A stretch of 64,000 nucleotides of DNA from an uncultured Clostridia bacterium (lineage in GTDB: Bacteria; Bacillota; Clostridia; Oscillospirales; Ruminococcaceae), in assembly GCA_947625125.1 (NCBI GenBank), contig CANQNF010000013.1:1-64000 (forward strand). Direction: 5' to 3'. The translations under genes were made by a program, and so were the position numbers. Positions 53,662 to 63,165 of the stretch are shown piece by piece. A model generated the notes under the pieces. The model made no database searches. It was not told where the DNA came from and worked only from the letters and a program-made list of their open reading frames with translations. Position 1 is the first letter of the stretch; each line of letters starts with the position of its first letter.

Positions 53662-54771
53662 ATGTATAATTATTTAATCATTGGAGCGGGCTTATTTGGC
53701 GCCACATTCGCCCAGCAAGCCCACGCCGCCGGCAAATCCGTTTTGGTCATCGACAAGCGCCCGCACATCGCCGGAAACGTCTACACCGAGCGGGTCGAGG
53801 GCATAAACGTCCACAAATACGGCGCGCACATCTTCCATACGAACAACAAAACCGTCTGGAACTACCTGAATCAATTCGCGGAGTTCAACCGCTTCACAAA
53901 CAGCCCCGTCGCGAATTACAAAGGCGAGCTCTATTCGCTCCCGTTCAACATGTACACGTTCAACAAGATGTGGGGCGTGACGACTCCCGAGGAGGCCGCC
54001 GCGAAGATCGACGAGCAGCGCAAGGCCGCAGGAATCACGAATCCGCAGAATTTGGAGGAGCAGGCGATTTCGCTTGTCGGCACCGACATCTATCAAAAAT
54101 TAGTTAAGGGATATACCGAAAAGCAATGGGGCCGTGACTGCAAAGACCTGCCCTCGTTTATCATCAAACGGCTTCCGGTCCGCCTGACTTTCGACAACAA
54201 CTACTTTAATGCACTCTATCAGGGCATTCCCGTCGGCGGGTACACGAAGATGGTCGAGAATATGCTCGACGGCATTGAGGTGCGGCTTGGTGTTGATTAT
54301 TTGGAGCATAAAGCCGAGCTTGACAAGCTTGCCGAAACGGTCGTCTACACCGGCCCGATTGACGCCTACTTTGGTTATAAACTTGGCTATTTGGAATACC
54401 GTTCGGTCAGGTTCGAGACAGAGCTTCTTGACATGCCGAATTTCCAAGGCAATGCCGCAGTAAATTACACCGACCGTGAGACTCCGTGGACGAGAATTAT
54501 TGAGCATAAGTGGTTTGAATTCGGTAAGGATGAGCAGGGGAATGACCTGCCGAAAACCGTCATCAGCCGAGAATTTAGCTCTGAGTGGAAGCCGGGCGAT
54601 GAGCCGTATTATCCCGTTAATGACGAAAAGAATTCGGCATTGTATGCAGAGTATAAACAGCTTGCAGACGCCGAGAAAAATGTCATTTTCGGCGGAAGAT
54701 TGGCGGAGTATAAGTATTACGATATGGATCAGGTCGTCGAAAAAGCTTTGAAAATGGTGGGTGAAATATGA
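53662..54771 (+). CDS. glf: UDP-galactopyranose mutase
   Basis: Glf interconverts UDP-galactopyranose and UDP-galactofuranose using reduced FAD. The 369-residue protein has the FAD motif IIGAGLFGATFAQQA, VIDKRPHIAGNVYTE, and the family signature HKYGAHIFHTNNKTVWNY. It also has GYTEKQWGRD, RLPVRLTFDNNYF and the C-terminal GRLAEYKYYDMDQV. It shows that the second polymer probably contains galactofuranose. It overlaps the next gene by 4 bp. Confidence 0.95.
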   Translation: MYNYLIIGAGLFGATFAQQAHAAGKSVLVIDKRPHIAGNVYTERVEGINVHKYGAHIFHTNNKTVWNYLNQFAEFNRFTNSPVANYKGELYSLPFNMYTFNKMWGVTTPEEAAAKIDEQRKAAGITNPQNLEEQAISLVGTDIYQKLVKGYTEKQWGRDCKDLPSFIIKRLPVRLTFDNNYFNALYQGIPVGGYTKMVENMLDGIEVRLGVDYLEHKAELDKLAETVVYTGPIDAYFGYKLGYLEYRSVRFETELLDMPNFQGNAAVNYTDRETPWTRIIEHKWFEFGKDEQGNDLPKTVISREFSSEWKPGDEPYYPVNDEKNSALYAEYKQLADAEKNVIFGGRLAEYKYYDMDQVVEKALKMVGEI

Positions 54772-55835
54772 AAAAGATTCTTATGATTTGCGAGGCGTTC
54801 GGAGGTGGAGTCTTTACATATGTTTCGCAGCTTTGCAACGATATGTGCGGCGAATTCGACGTGTATCTGGCTTATTCCGTGCGCTCGCAGACGCCGAAGG
54901 ATTATAAAAAATTTCTTGACAAGCGAGTGCATCTTATTGAGGTCAAAAATTTCGGAAAAAGCTTATTAAATATTGTTAATGACGTTAAAGCAATAAAGGA
55001 GCTCAGGGCGATCGACAAAGAAATAAATCCAGACGTAATTCATCTTCATTCCTCGATCGCCGGAGGGATAGGCAGGCTTGCGTTTAGCGTGAAAAATAAG
55101 CCGGTTCTTTATACTCCTCACGGATATGCGCATATTCTGATGGGCTCGGGAATGAAAAGTCATGTATATAAATTTGCCGAAAAACTGCTCGGAAACCGCG
55201 CTATAACGCTGACCTGCTGCGAGAGTGAGGATGAGGAAGCGAAGAAATTCAGCAAGAAAACCGCTTACATAGAGACGGGCGTGAATCTTAAGGATCTGTC
55301 TGCGGCGCTTGACGGGATAGAACCCGTTAAGAATGATAAATTCACGGTTTTTTCACTCGGAAGAATTTGCGTGCAGAAGCAGCCGCAGGTGTTTAACAAG
55401 ATTGCCGAATTAGTGCCGGAAGCGAGATTTTTATGGATAGGGGACGGCGAGCTGAGAGATCAGCTGACCGCGCCTAATATTGAGATCACAGGATGGAAAC
55501 CGAGACATGAGGCGCTCGCGATGGCGAAGGGAGCAGACGCGTTTGTCCTTTGTTCGCTCGGTGAGGCAATCGCGATGAGTCTGATCGAGAATATGTATAT
55601 CAAGAAGCTGTGCCTTGTCAGCAACACTATGGGAAATAAAAGCGTTATTAAGGATGGCGTGAATGGATATGTTTGCAATAAGGCTGAGGAGTATGCGGAA
55701 AGAATCAAAAGCGCTATGCAGAGCTTTCCGGATGAGCTGCCGAAAGCGGCTTATAATGATGTGATGGAGATATATAACACGGACGTGATGAAATCGAAAT
55801 TTGTGTCATATTACAACACGTTGTCAAAAGGATGA
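54768..55835 (+). CDS. Glycosyltransferase GT4
   Basis: A 355-residue GT-B enzyme with EAFGGGVFTYVSQLCNDM at the N-terminus, HLHSSIAGGIGRLA and TPHGYAHI in the acceptor half, and FSLGRICVQKQPQVF, LWIGDGELRDQL, and ALAMAKGADAFVLCSLGEA in the donor half. It overlaps glf by ATGA, so it may act with UDP-galactofuranose, but that is a guess from position. The preferred pattern ends before the pyruvyl transferase start. Confidence 0.86.
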   Translation: MKKILMICEAFGGGVFTYVSQLCNDMCGEFDVYLAYSVRSQTPKDYKKFLDKRVHLIEVKNFGKSLLNIVNDVKAIKELRAIDKEINPDVIHLHSSIAGGIGRLAFSVKNKPVLYTPHGYAHILMGSGMKSHVYKFAEKLLGNRAITLTCCESEDEEAKKFSKKTAYIETGVNLKDLSAALDGIEPVKNDKFTVFSLGRICVQKQPQVFNKIAELVPEARFLWIGDGELRDQLTAPNIEITGWKPRHEALAMAKGADAFVLCSLGEAIAMSLIENMYIKKLCLVSNTMGNKSVIKDGVNGYVCNKAEEYAERIKSAMQSFPDELPKAAYNDVMEIYNTDVMKSKFVSYYNTLSKG

Positions 55836-55842
55836 GCAAGAT

Positions 55843-57033
55843 ATGAAAAAGACAGCTGTAGTTTCATGCTATTATATACATAATTATGGAAGTGCTTTAC
55901 AAGCATATGCCACTCAAAAAGCTTTAAACAGACTGTCTGTTGATAATGAAACTATAAATGTGGACGGGTTTATTAGCAGACTTCGGAGCGCTCAATATAA
56001 ATATATTTTAAAATCCGGAATAAGGTCGGATATATTTAAGGATAGAGCAGGAAAAGCTAAAAATGTGCTTGTAAAAAAATTTATAAAGAATAAGTATACA
56101 AAAAACATAAGAATTAGAGATAAACGGTTTGAAGCGTTTACTGATAAATATATAAATAAATCCATTGTTTTTAGCTCAATGGAAGAACTTAACAAGGACT
56201 GTATAAATAAATATCACACTGTAATTGTAGGAAGTGATCAGCTATGGTTACCTACAAACATAGTGGCAGATTATTTTACACTAAGTTTTGTACCAAAAGA
56301 AATTAATTCAATTGCTTATGCGACAAGCTTTGGGGTGGCGTCATTACCTGTTGATACAGAACAGGCTGCAAAGGCTTTTCTTCCGAAAATAAAGCACATA
56401 AGCGTGAGGGAAAGCGCCGGACAAAGACTTGTGAAAAACCTCATTGGCAGGGAAGTCCCAGTAGTATGTGATCCGACTCTGCTTTTTACCGGTGAAGAAT
56501 GGATGGATATTCAAAACAAAAATCCCCTCTATAATGAGCCGTATGTATTTTGTTATTTTATCGGGAGTACACGGCTGCATCGTGAATTTGCATGTAAATT
56601 AGCAGATAAAACAGGGTGCAAGATTGTAGCCTTGGCGCATATTGATCATTATATGAAATCTGATGAAGGATATGCGGATTATATGCCTTATGATATTGGC
56701 CCTGAAGATTTTTTAAATTTGATACGAAATGCGACATTTGTCTGCACTGATTCATTTCATAGCACCGTATTTTCTATTTTATATAAGAAAAATTTCTTCG
56801 ATTTTCGCAGGTATACTGAAGACACTAAACTTTCAACAAATGACAGGCTTGATACACTGTTAAATCATTTGAATATAAGCGATAGGATGCTGTTGGGCAA
56901 TGAAGATATACAAGAATGTCTTGATAAAAAGATAGACTATGATACAGTACATTATAATCTTTCTAAATTAAGGGAGGCGTCTTACGATTATCTTATTAAA
57001 GCCCTGAAAGATGAAGGGAGTACAGACCTTTGA
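55843..57033 (+). CDS. Polysaccharide pyruvyl transferase family protein
   Basis: A 396-residue PS_pyruv_trans protein (CsaB-like family), which adds ketal-linked pyruvate from phosphoenolpyruvate to a sugar. It has the N-terminal YYIHNYGSALQAYATQKALN, IVGSDQLW, ISVRESAGQRLVKNL, VVCDPTLLFTGEEW and TDSFHSTVFSILYKK, the family's conserved His-bearing motif. ATG 55843 is chosen over 55801. It overlaps the iron-sulfur gene behind it by 4 bp. The two families are often neighbours in Clostridia polysaccharide loci. Confidence 0.87.
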   Translation: MKKTAVVSCYYIHNYGSALQAYATQKALNRLSVDNETINVDGFISRLRSAQYKYILKSGIRSDIFKDRAGKAKNVLVKKFIKNKYTKNIRIRDKRFEAFTDKYINKSIVFSSMEELNKDCINKYHTVIVGSDQLWLPTNIVADYFTLSFVPKEINSIAYATSFGVASLPVDTEQAAKAFLPKIKHISVRESAGQRLVKNLIGREVPVVCDPTLLFTGEEWMDIQNKNPLYNEPYVFCYFIGSTRLHREFACKLADKTGCKIVALAHIDHYMKSDEGYADYMPYDIGPEDFLNLIRNATFVCTDSFHSTVFSILYKKNFFDFRRYTEDTKLSTNDRLDTLLNHLNISDRMLLGNEDIQECLDKKIDYDTVHYNLSKLREASYDYLIKALKDEGSTDL

Positions 57034-58214
57034 TAGAACTAAAAAATAAAACAGACTGCTGTGGGTGCAGTGCCTGCATGAATATTTGTCCACGAAAATG
57101 TATACATATGCTGTCTGACAACGAAGGTTTTTTATATCCTAATATTGATATAGATCAATGCATAAATTGTGGTCTTTGTGAAAAATGTTGTCCTATTATC
57201 AATTTTAAAGAACGAGCTATGAAAGTTCCGGAGGCTTATGTTATACAGAATAAAGATGCTGCAGTTTGTCACGAAAGCACATCCGGCGGAGCATTTACTG
57301 CAATAGCGGAATATGTCATAGAAAATCATGGCATAGTTTTTGGCGCTGAAATGACTGATCAATACAAAGTTCGGCACTGTGCAGTAGAAGCAAAGGCAGA
57401 TTTGAAGAAATTCAGAAATTCAAAATACGTCCAAAGCGATGTTGGACAAACTTATCAAGAGGTCAAAAAGTATCTCAAAGAGGGAAGATTAGTTTGTTAT
57501 AGCGGAACGCCATGCCAAATTGAGGGCTTGCTTCAATATCTCGGTGAATGTGAAAAAGATAGTCTTGTATTGGTAGATTTGGTATGCAGAGCAGTACCAT
57601 CACCCGGGGTGTGGAAAAAATATGTAGCATTTCTCGAAAATAAATACGGCAAAATTTCATCTATAAGATTTCGCGATAAGACATTGGGATATCAATATTC
57701 TACAATGGAGATTATCTTTGAAAATGGAAAAGTACTGCGCGAAGGAATTGAATCTGATAAATGGCTTCGTATGTTTTTCTCCGGAATGATAATAAGACCA
57801 TCATGTTCGTCGTGCAAATTCCGGTCTATAAATCGAAGAAGTGATTTTACACTGTGGGATTGTCTTAATATACATAGAATAGATAAAAGCTTGGATGAAA
57901 AACTGGGTGTGACGCGTGTTTTGGTTCATACTAATAAAGGTAAAAAGATTCTTGATGCAATAGGTGATAAAATAGAATGTCATCATATTTCAGTAGATGC
58001 AGCTATTAACCATGTCAATGAGCTTTCTGTATCACCTAATATAAACGAAAAAAGGGCGTCTTTTTATGAAGATATCGGTAAAACTTCCATGGAGAAAGTA
58101 CTGAACACATACTTTCCGAATACTTCAGCAATAAAAATAAAAAGAAATGTTCGACGCATAATGAATCGTTTAGGGATCGATGTAATAATAAAGCATTTCA
58201 TTCGTAAAGGATAA
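57030..58214 (+). CDS. Coenzyme F420 hydrogenase/dehydrogenase beta-subunit-like protein, two 4Fe-4S sites
   Basis: A 394-residue protein. The N-terminus has two ferredoxin motifs, CCGCSACMNICPRKCI and CINCGLCEKCCPII. The F420-beta N- and C-terminal regions follow (SGGAFTAIAEYVIENHGIVFG, YSGTPCQIEGLLQYL, SCSSCKFRSINRRSDFTLWD). Clostridia do not normally make F420, so a flavin or other cofactor is likely. Its coupling to the pyruvyl transferase suggests a reductive step on the glycan or its precursor; the reaction is unknown. The TTG start overlaps the upstream stop. Confidence 0.85.
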   Translation: MIELKNKTDCCGCSACMNICPRKCIHMLSDNEGFLYPNIDIDQCINCGLCEKCCPIINFKERAMKVPEAYVIQNKDAAVCHESTSGGAFTAIAEYVIENHGIVFGAEMTDQYKVRHCAVEAKADLKKFRNSKYVQSDVGQTYQEVKKYLKEGRLVCYSGTPCQIEGLLQYLGECEKDSLVLVDLVCRAVPSPGVWKKYVAFLENKYGKISSIRFRDKTLGYQYSTMEIIFENGKVLREGIESDKWLRMFFSGMIIRPSCSSCKFRSINRRSDFTLWDCLNIHRIDKSLDEKLGVTRVLVHTNKGKKILDAIGDKIECHHISVDAAINHVNELSVSPNINEKRASFYEDIGKTSMEKVLNTYFPNTSAIKIKRNVRRIMNRLGIDVIIKHFIRKG

Positions 58215-58263
58215 TAACAGGATAAAAAACTATTATTAAATTCCAAAAAAGTGGTGATAGATT

Positions 58264-59448
58264 ATGAAGTTACTATTTATTCAGGGAGGATCACGTTGGA
58301 AATTTGACACAGATGGTAATGTTTATACGGATTCCAATTTTAATGAACATATTTGGAATCGATATAGAGAATATTGCGATGACCTAACTGTTATTCTAAG
58401 AAAAGAACAGAATGTATATAGCCCTCAAGAGGCAAAGAAAAGGTTTAACCAATTTGATATTAATCAATCGTCAGCGGTTGCATTACCTGATTTATATAGA
58501 CCGGTTACAAACAGCCTCAAAGTCTCAATTCGGGCATATATTGAAAAAATGATTGCCAAAGAAGTAAAGACAACAGACAAAATCATAATTAGATCATTAG
58601 GAAATATATATACAAATACCGCTTTGAAATATGCGAAAAAATATCATAAACCGTATTTGGTGGAAGTAACCGGTTTTGTTCGTGAGTCACTTTGGTTTCA
58701 TAGTCTGCATGGTAAGATTCTAGCGTGGCCAAAAGAGTGGCAATATTGCCATTTGATGAAAGATGTTCCTTATGCAGTGTATGTAACTGACGAAGCATTG
58801 CAAAACCGTTATCCTTGTAAAGGAGTTTCGATTGGATGCTCAGATGTAGAAATTCAAGACATGGATAAAACAGTATTAGAAAAACGCCTTGATAAGATTC
58901 AGAAAGGAGGAACTAAACTCATTATAGGAACGGCTGCATTACTTGATGTTCGTTGGAAAGGTCAAGTTACCGTAATAAAAGCGCTTGCAAGATTAAAGAA
59001 GGAAGGCATTACAAATATCGAGTATCATTTAATAGGGGTCGGTTCAGGAAATTATCTAAAGGAACTGAGTAAAAGCCTTGGCGTTGAGAATCAGGTTTGT
59101 GTAATTGGCGCTTTACCACATGAAGCTGTTTCCAAGTGGATGGATTCAATTGATATATATGTTCAGCCCAGTTTCCAGGAAGGCTTATGCCGCTCCATAG
59201 TTGAAGCGATGAGCAGAGCTTGTCCTGTAATAGCAAGTGACGTGGGCGGCAATTATGAACTGGTAAATAAAAAATGGTTGTTTAAAAAGGGAAATGTTAG
59301 CGAAATTACTGCTTTGTTAAAATCGATGATCAGTAATGGAGCGATGAAACAAGCAGCTATAGACAATTTTGAAACAGCAAAAAAATACAGTAAAGACATA
59401 TTAGACAAAAAACGAGATGAATTTTATACAGAGTTTTTAAATAATTAA
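58264..59448 (+). CDS. Glycosyltransferase GT4
   Basis: A 394-residue GT-B transferase: N-terminal LLFIQGGSRWKFDTDGNVYT, then IIRSLGNIYTNTALKYAKK and EVTGFVRESLW. The donor domain has LIIGTAALLDVRWKGQVTVI, YHLIGVGSGNYLKEL and YVQPSFQEGLCRSIVEAMSR. AT-rich like its neighbours. AAGTGGTGATAG precedes ATG. Linkage unknown. Confidence 0.84.
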   Translation: MKLLFIQGGSRWKFDTDGNVYTDSNFNEHIWNRYREYCDDLTVILRKEQNVYSPQEAKKRFNQFDINQSSAVALPDLYRPVTNSLKVSIRAYIEKMIAKEVKTTDKIIIRSLGNIYTNTALKYAKKYHKPYLVEVTGFVRESLWFHSLHGKILAWPKEWQYCHLMKDVPYAVYVTDEALQNRYPCKGVSIGCSDVEIQDMDKTVLEKRLDKIQKGGTKLIIGTAALLDVRWKGQVTVIKALARLKKEGITNIEYHLIGVGSGNYLKELSKSLGVENQVCVIGALPHEAVSKWMDSIDIYVQPSFQEGLCRSIVEAMSRACPVIASDVGGNYELVNKKWLFKKGNVSEITALLKSMISNGAMKQAAIDNFETAKKYSKDILDKKRDEFYTEFLNN

Positions 59449-59583
59449 GTAAAATCAGATGCGCAATAATTTCAGTGGATTTTCTGATGTGATTATATAC
59501 AGTTTGTCAATTATATATTAAATCTGTTAATTGCAAGAAAGCAAATAAGATTAAACGAATACTTGACTGCAAAGGAGAATGGA

Positions 59584-60399
59584 ATGATCAATATTTACAT
59601 AGTTACACACAAGCCTGTTGACCTGTCATCATATAATCTGGATAAATGTTATAAAGTAATCCGTGTAGGCAATTATGCACAGGAAAATAGTGATTTATTA
59701 TCAGACAACACAGGGGAAAACATATCAAAGAGAAACAGTAATTATTGTGAGCTAACCGCCTATTATTGGATATGGAAAAATGATACGTCTGACGTAGTGG
59801 GGCTTGTTCATTACAGAAGATTTTTTACAAAAGCATTGATAGATAATTCACCCCGACATTTTTTGAGGGAAAATGACGTCAGAAAAATATTGGAAAAATT
59901 TGATGCAATTGTTGCGCGAAAGAGCATAATTACAGAGGGCGCATATGTGAAGTATTTGAGGTGCGGATATGCTAAAGATTTGGATCACGTCAAAGAAGCT
60001 ATAAGAATACTATGCCCTGAGTACCTACCTTATTACAATAAATATTTTGAGTACAGTGCAGGGTTCAGACCATTTAACATGATTATTACACGAAAAGAAA
60101 TTTTCGATTCGTATTGCGAATGGCTATTCAAAATTTTGGAATACACTGAGAGTAAAACCGATTTGAGCGGGTATACACCTCAAGAAAAGCGCATTTATGG
60201 ATATATTTCTGAACGTTTGTTAGACGTTTGGCTCGAAGCCAATCAAATTAAATGCAAAAGCATGAAGGTTATCAATACTGACGAAAAATTCAATTTAAAG
60301 TATATTTTAAGAAACACGAAACTGTGGAAATGGATCAAATTAGTAAGATTTCACTTAAAAATGAAAAGCAGGGAAGCAGATGTCGAAAATATCAAATAG
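59584..60399 (+). CDS. DUF4422 family glycosyltransferase
   Basis: A 271-residue protein with the DUF4422 pattern: IYIVTHKPVD at the N-terminus, an ISKRNSNYCELTAYYWIWKN stretch, GLVHYRRFF, and YSAGFRPFNMIITRKEIFD followed by CEWLFKILE. Family members are found in capsule loci and are thought to transfer galactofuranose or related sugars, in line with glf here. ATG 59584 has AAAGGAG; 59563 is an alternative. Confidence 0.84.
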   Translation: MINIYIVTHKPVDLSSYNLDKCYKVIRVGNYAQENSDLLSDNTGENISKRNSNYCELTAYYWIWKNDTSDVVGLVHYRRFFTKALIDNSPRHFLRENDVRKILEKFDAIVARKSIITEGAYVKYLRCGYAKDLDHVKEAIRILCPEYLPYYNKYFEYSAGFRPFNMIITRKEIFDSYCEWLFKILEYTESKTDLSGYTPQEKRIYGYISERLLDVWLEANQIKCKSMKVINTDEKFNLKYILRNTKLWKWIKLVRFHLKMKSREADVENIK

Positions 60400-60511
60400 A
60401 ATAATCGTATTTTTGAGTTATGTTTCTATTGCTTTATGGCTTGTTATATCGTTTTTCCTGTGTATGGAATATATGCGAAATATTTACCGAAACAAAATGG
60501 GCGTGATTTGA
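60380..60511 (+). CDS. Small single-helix membrane protein (43 residues), tentative
   Basis: ATG 60380 overlaps the DUF4422 gene and reads MSKISNRIIVFLSYVSIALW, then a hydrophobic run and a basic tail (MRNIYRNKMGVI) to TGA. One transmembrane helix is likely. It fills the gap before the polymerase gene. It may be a real small protein or a decayed remnant; no family is recognised and there is only weak ribosome-site support (GGGAAGCAG). Confidence 0.4.
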   Translation: MSKISNRIIVFLSYVSIALWLVISFFLCMEYMRNIYRNKMGVI

Positions 60512-60512
60512 A

Positions 60513-61847
60513 GTGATTACCAAACAACAAATATGGGATATTTTTGAGTATATAATTATACTTTTCTTTATATTGGATACAAATACAGTATATTCGACAG
60601 CACTTGAAGTTAATTTCTATATTCCAGAAATTACCATAGTTTTGCTCGCGGTATACCTGATTATGCGATTTTCAAAAAGAAGCATGAAAAAAACTCTCGT
60701 CGGAAGAATTGCAGGCGTTTTGTCCATTTATTATTTTTCAATGTTTTTCCTTTTTATAATGAGTGTCAGTGAAAAAAGCCGCTTTACTTTTATTGCTCGG
60801 ATTCTCCTTGCTTTTCCAATGATAATTTTGTACTTTTGCGATCACATAGACCGCGAAGCGCTGTTTGACCCGATTTATATGTATATTAACGTAATGACGG
60901 TTATTTCTGTTATTTCGCTTTTCTTCTGGATATTTGGTTCACAGTTGCATATCATTTCACCCACAGGTAGCATTTGCAGCGGATGGGGGGCTCAACTGCG
61001 CGGCATATCTTATCCGAGCTATTTTGGCCTTTATTTTGAACGACAAGGAGTTACATTCTTAAGCTATTCTGGCATGAGAAACCAGGGAATATTTGCAGAA
61101 GGCCCGATGTTTTCCCTTTGCCTTGTATTGGCCATTGGAGCAGAACTTTTTTTGCCAGCGAAGATGACGAAGATGAAGCGAAAAGATTTTCTTTTTTCCA
61201 CCTGGCGTGGTAAGAGACATATGGTCAATCTGAAACTACTTTCCTTAATGACTACACTGATTACAACTTTTACAACTACAGGCCAGATCTTTCTGATACT
61301 TATGCTTGCGTTTCGCTTTTTTATGCAAAAACCAAAAGTTAAATTTAATAATCTGATAAAGCTGCTGATAGGGGGCATTTTGGTTGTTGTAGGCGCTTAT
61401 GCAACAATTTCCATCTTTTTGCTTAAAGTAACATCGGTTTCTTGGCTATTACGAACTGATGATCTTAATGCTGGATTTCATGCGTGGCTGTCCTCGCCGA
61501 TTTGGGGAAAAGGTTTTGGGGATCTGTCAGTCGTGAATTCCTTTCGTTCGCAAACTGCTTCTCAGTTTACAAGAGGAGAAAACGGAAGCAGCAGTTCCCT
61601 TATGATGGTATTGTCCCAAGGTGGAATGTTGCTTTTATTCATTTATATATTCCCTATATACAGGGCCATCCAAAAGGCCTTGTGGGAGAAAAACGTAGGC
61701 ATGCTCATGATGATTACGATTATGATTCTTGAATTTGTCTTTACTACCGCAGCATATCATTTTGTGATAATGTTCTTTTTTTCTCTTTTATATGCTTATA
61801 TGCTGGCGGGATATTGTGCAGTATGCGGAAGCGAAAAAGCTGGATAA
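60513..61847 (+). CDS. O-antigen ligase/polymerase-like membrane protein (Wzy candidate)
   Basis: A 444-residue polytopic protein with about ten hydrophobic segments. A loop between helices near residues 150-185 contains GAQLRGISYPSYFGLYFERQ and then SGMRNQGIFAEGPMF, a pattern (RNxGIFxEG) typical of O-antigen polymerase-like proteins. A second loop has GFHAWLSSPIWGKGFGDL. It would link repeat units outside the membrane. The GTG start has little ribosome-site support, so a downstream start is possible. Confidence 0.75.
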   Translation: MITKQQIWDIFEYIIILFFILDTNTVYSTALEVNFYIPEITIVLLAVYLIMRFSKRSMKKTLVGRIAGVLSIYYFSMFFLFIMSVSEKSRFTFIARILLAFPMIILYFCDHIDREALFDPIYMYINVMTVISVISLFFWIFGSQLHIISPTGSICSGWGAQLRGISYPSYFGLYFERQGVTFLSYSGMRNQGIFAEGPMFSLCLVLAIGAELFLPAKMTKMKRKDFLFSTWRGKRHMVNLKLLSLMTTLITTFTTTGQIFLILMLAFRFFMQKPKVKFNNLIKLLIGGILVVVGAYATISIFLLKVTSVSWLLRTDDLNAGFHAWLSSPIWGKGFGDLSVVNSFRSQTASQFTRGENGSSSSLMMVLSQGGMLLLFIYIFPIYRAIQKALWEKNVGMLMMITIMILEFVFTTAAYHFVIMFFFSLLYAYMLAGYCAVCGSEKAG

Positions 61848-62043
61848 AAAACATCGTGTAGAATATCTGATGTTAAAAATGTGATTATTATTGCTTATTT
61901 GCTTTTTCTATTATGTTTGTTATGAATATATGCAGAAGAATCAGAGAATAAAGCATTCTTTGATGCTCTCTGATGATTAAACTGCTATGATAATGCTTTA
62001 GTTTAATTTAGGAAAATAAAGTTTTTGAAAAGGAGATGTCAAA

Positions 62044-63114
62044 ATGTTGAAGGAGAGAATTAAATCATCAGAATACATGCATAGATTCATATTACGCCAT
62101 ATGCTAAAAAAGAGTCCAATATTTAGAGAATGGTGTAATGACTATTATGAATGCCATACCATGTTCAAATTCCAAGAATTTGGAAAATTGAATCAGGATA
62201 AGCTTATATATTGTATTAAAATTACAAATCCTACATGGGGCTTCTTTGCTGCATGGAAAAGAGTGTGTATGGGGCTTTTGGTAGCTGAGAGGTATAATTT
62301 TATTCCTGTAGTGGATTGGACCGATAGCTTGTATTTTGAACCTAAAGGAGTCAACGGGGTTTTTAATCCCTTCGAGTATTATTTTGAGCCAGTTTCAGAT
62401 ATTTCTCTAGATGAAGTTAATAACAGTTATAACGTAACTTTTTATGGTAAAAATTCAAATGGGATGATAGATACTTCATATGGGGTGGATAATAAAACGA
62501 TTGATGACTTTGTTAGAGTTAACCAGAAATATATCCGCATCCGAAATGATTTATATAATAGTTTAATAGAACAAATCAAATCATTATTTGGTCACAGAAA
62601 GATACTAGGCATGCACGTTCGTGGGGTGGAATGGGGGAACATAAAGGCCCATCCAATCCCCGCGGGATTAGATGATTATGCAGATAAAGCAGATAAGGCA
62701 ATAGAAGCGTATGGGTTTGAAAAGATATTTATTGCAACTGACAGTGAGGACACAATTGCTTTCTTTCAAAAGAAATATGGCGATAATCTAATTTTTTATA
62801 AAGATTCACTTAGATCAAGTAGCGGTAAAAAGGTACTTGCCATCTATGATGACACAATTCAAAGAGACGAGAACCATTATTGGTTGGGATATGAGGTATT
62901 AAGGGACATGTTAACGCTTTCTTTTTGTGATGGCATTATAGCAGGTATATCTAATGTGAGTCTTGCTGCAGAGGTGTTCAAAAAAACGCGGGAAGAAGTA
63001 TGGGACTATAAATATATATTGGAGCAGAAATTGTGTGAAAGTGGGATTTCAGTCAGTAAAGCAATAAAAAAGATGAAGAAAGAAGCAAACTCATATCAAA
63101 ATGGAACTAAGTAG
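62044..63114 (+). CDS. Fucosyltransferase-like (FUT8/NodZ-type) glycosyltransferase
   Basis: A 356-residue soluble protein. NPTWGFFAAWKRVCMGLLVAE and VVDWTDSLYF near the start, LGMHVRGVEWG in the middle (HxRG), KIFIATDSEDTIAFFQKKYG, and a late GIIAGISNVSLAAEV resemble the donor-site motifs of the alpha-1,6-fucosyltransferase and O-fucosyltransferase fold. AAAAGGAGATG precedes the ATG. The fold call is reasonable; the sugar is not known, and no GDP-fucose genes are seen in this window. Confidence 0.65.
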   Translation: MLKERIKSSEYMHRFILRHMLKKSPIFREWCNDYYECHTMFKFQEFGKLNQDKLIYCIKITNPTWGFFAAWKRVCMGLLVAERYNFIPVVDWTDSLYFEPKGVNGVFNPFEYYFEPVSDISLDEVNNSYNVTFYGKNSNGMIDTSYGVDNKTIDDFVRVNQKYIRIRNDLYNSLIEQIKSLFGHRKILGMHVRGVEWGNIKAHPIPAGLDDYADKADKAIEAYGFEKIFIATDSEDTIAFFQKKYGDNLIFYKDSLRSSSGKKVLAIYDDTIQRDENHYWLGYEVLRDMLTLSFCDGIIAGISNVSLAAEVFKKTREEVWDYKYILEQKLCESGISVSKAIKKMKKEANSYQNGTK

Positions 63115-63165
63115 CAAAGAAATACCCGCTGACGAAGCTCCTAAACATGGCAAAGGAGTCAAGCA

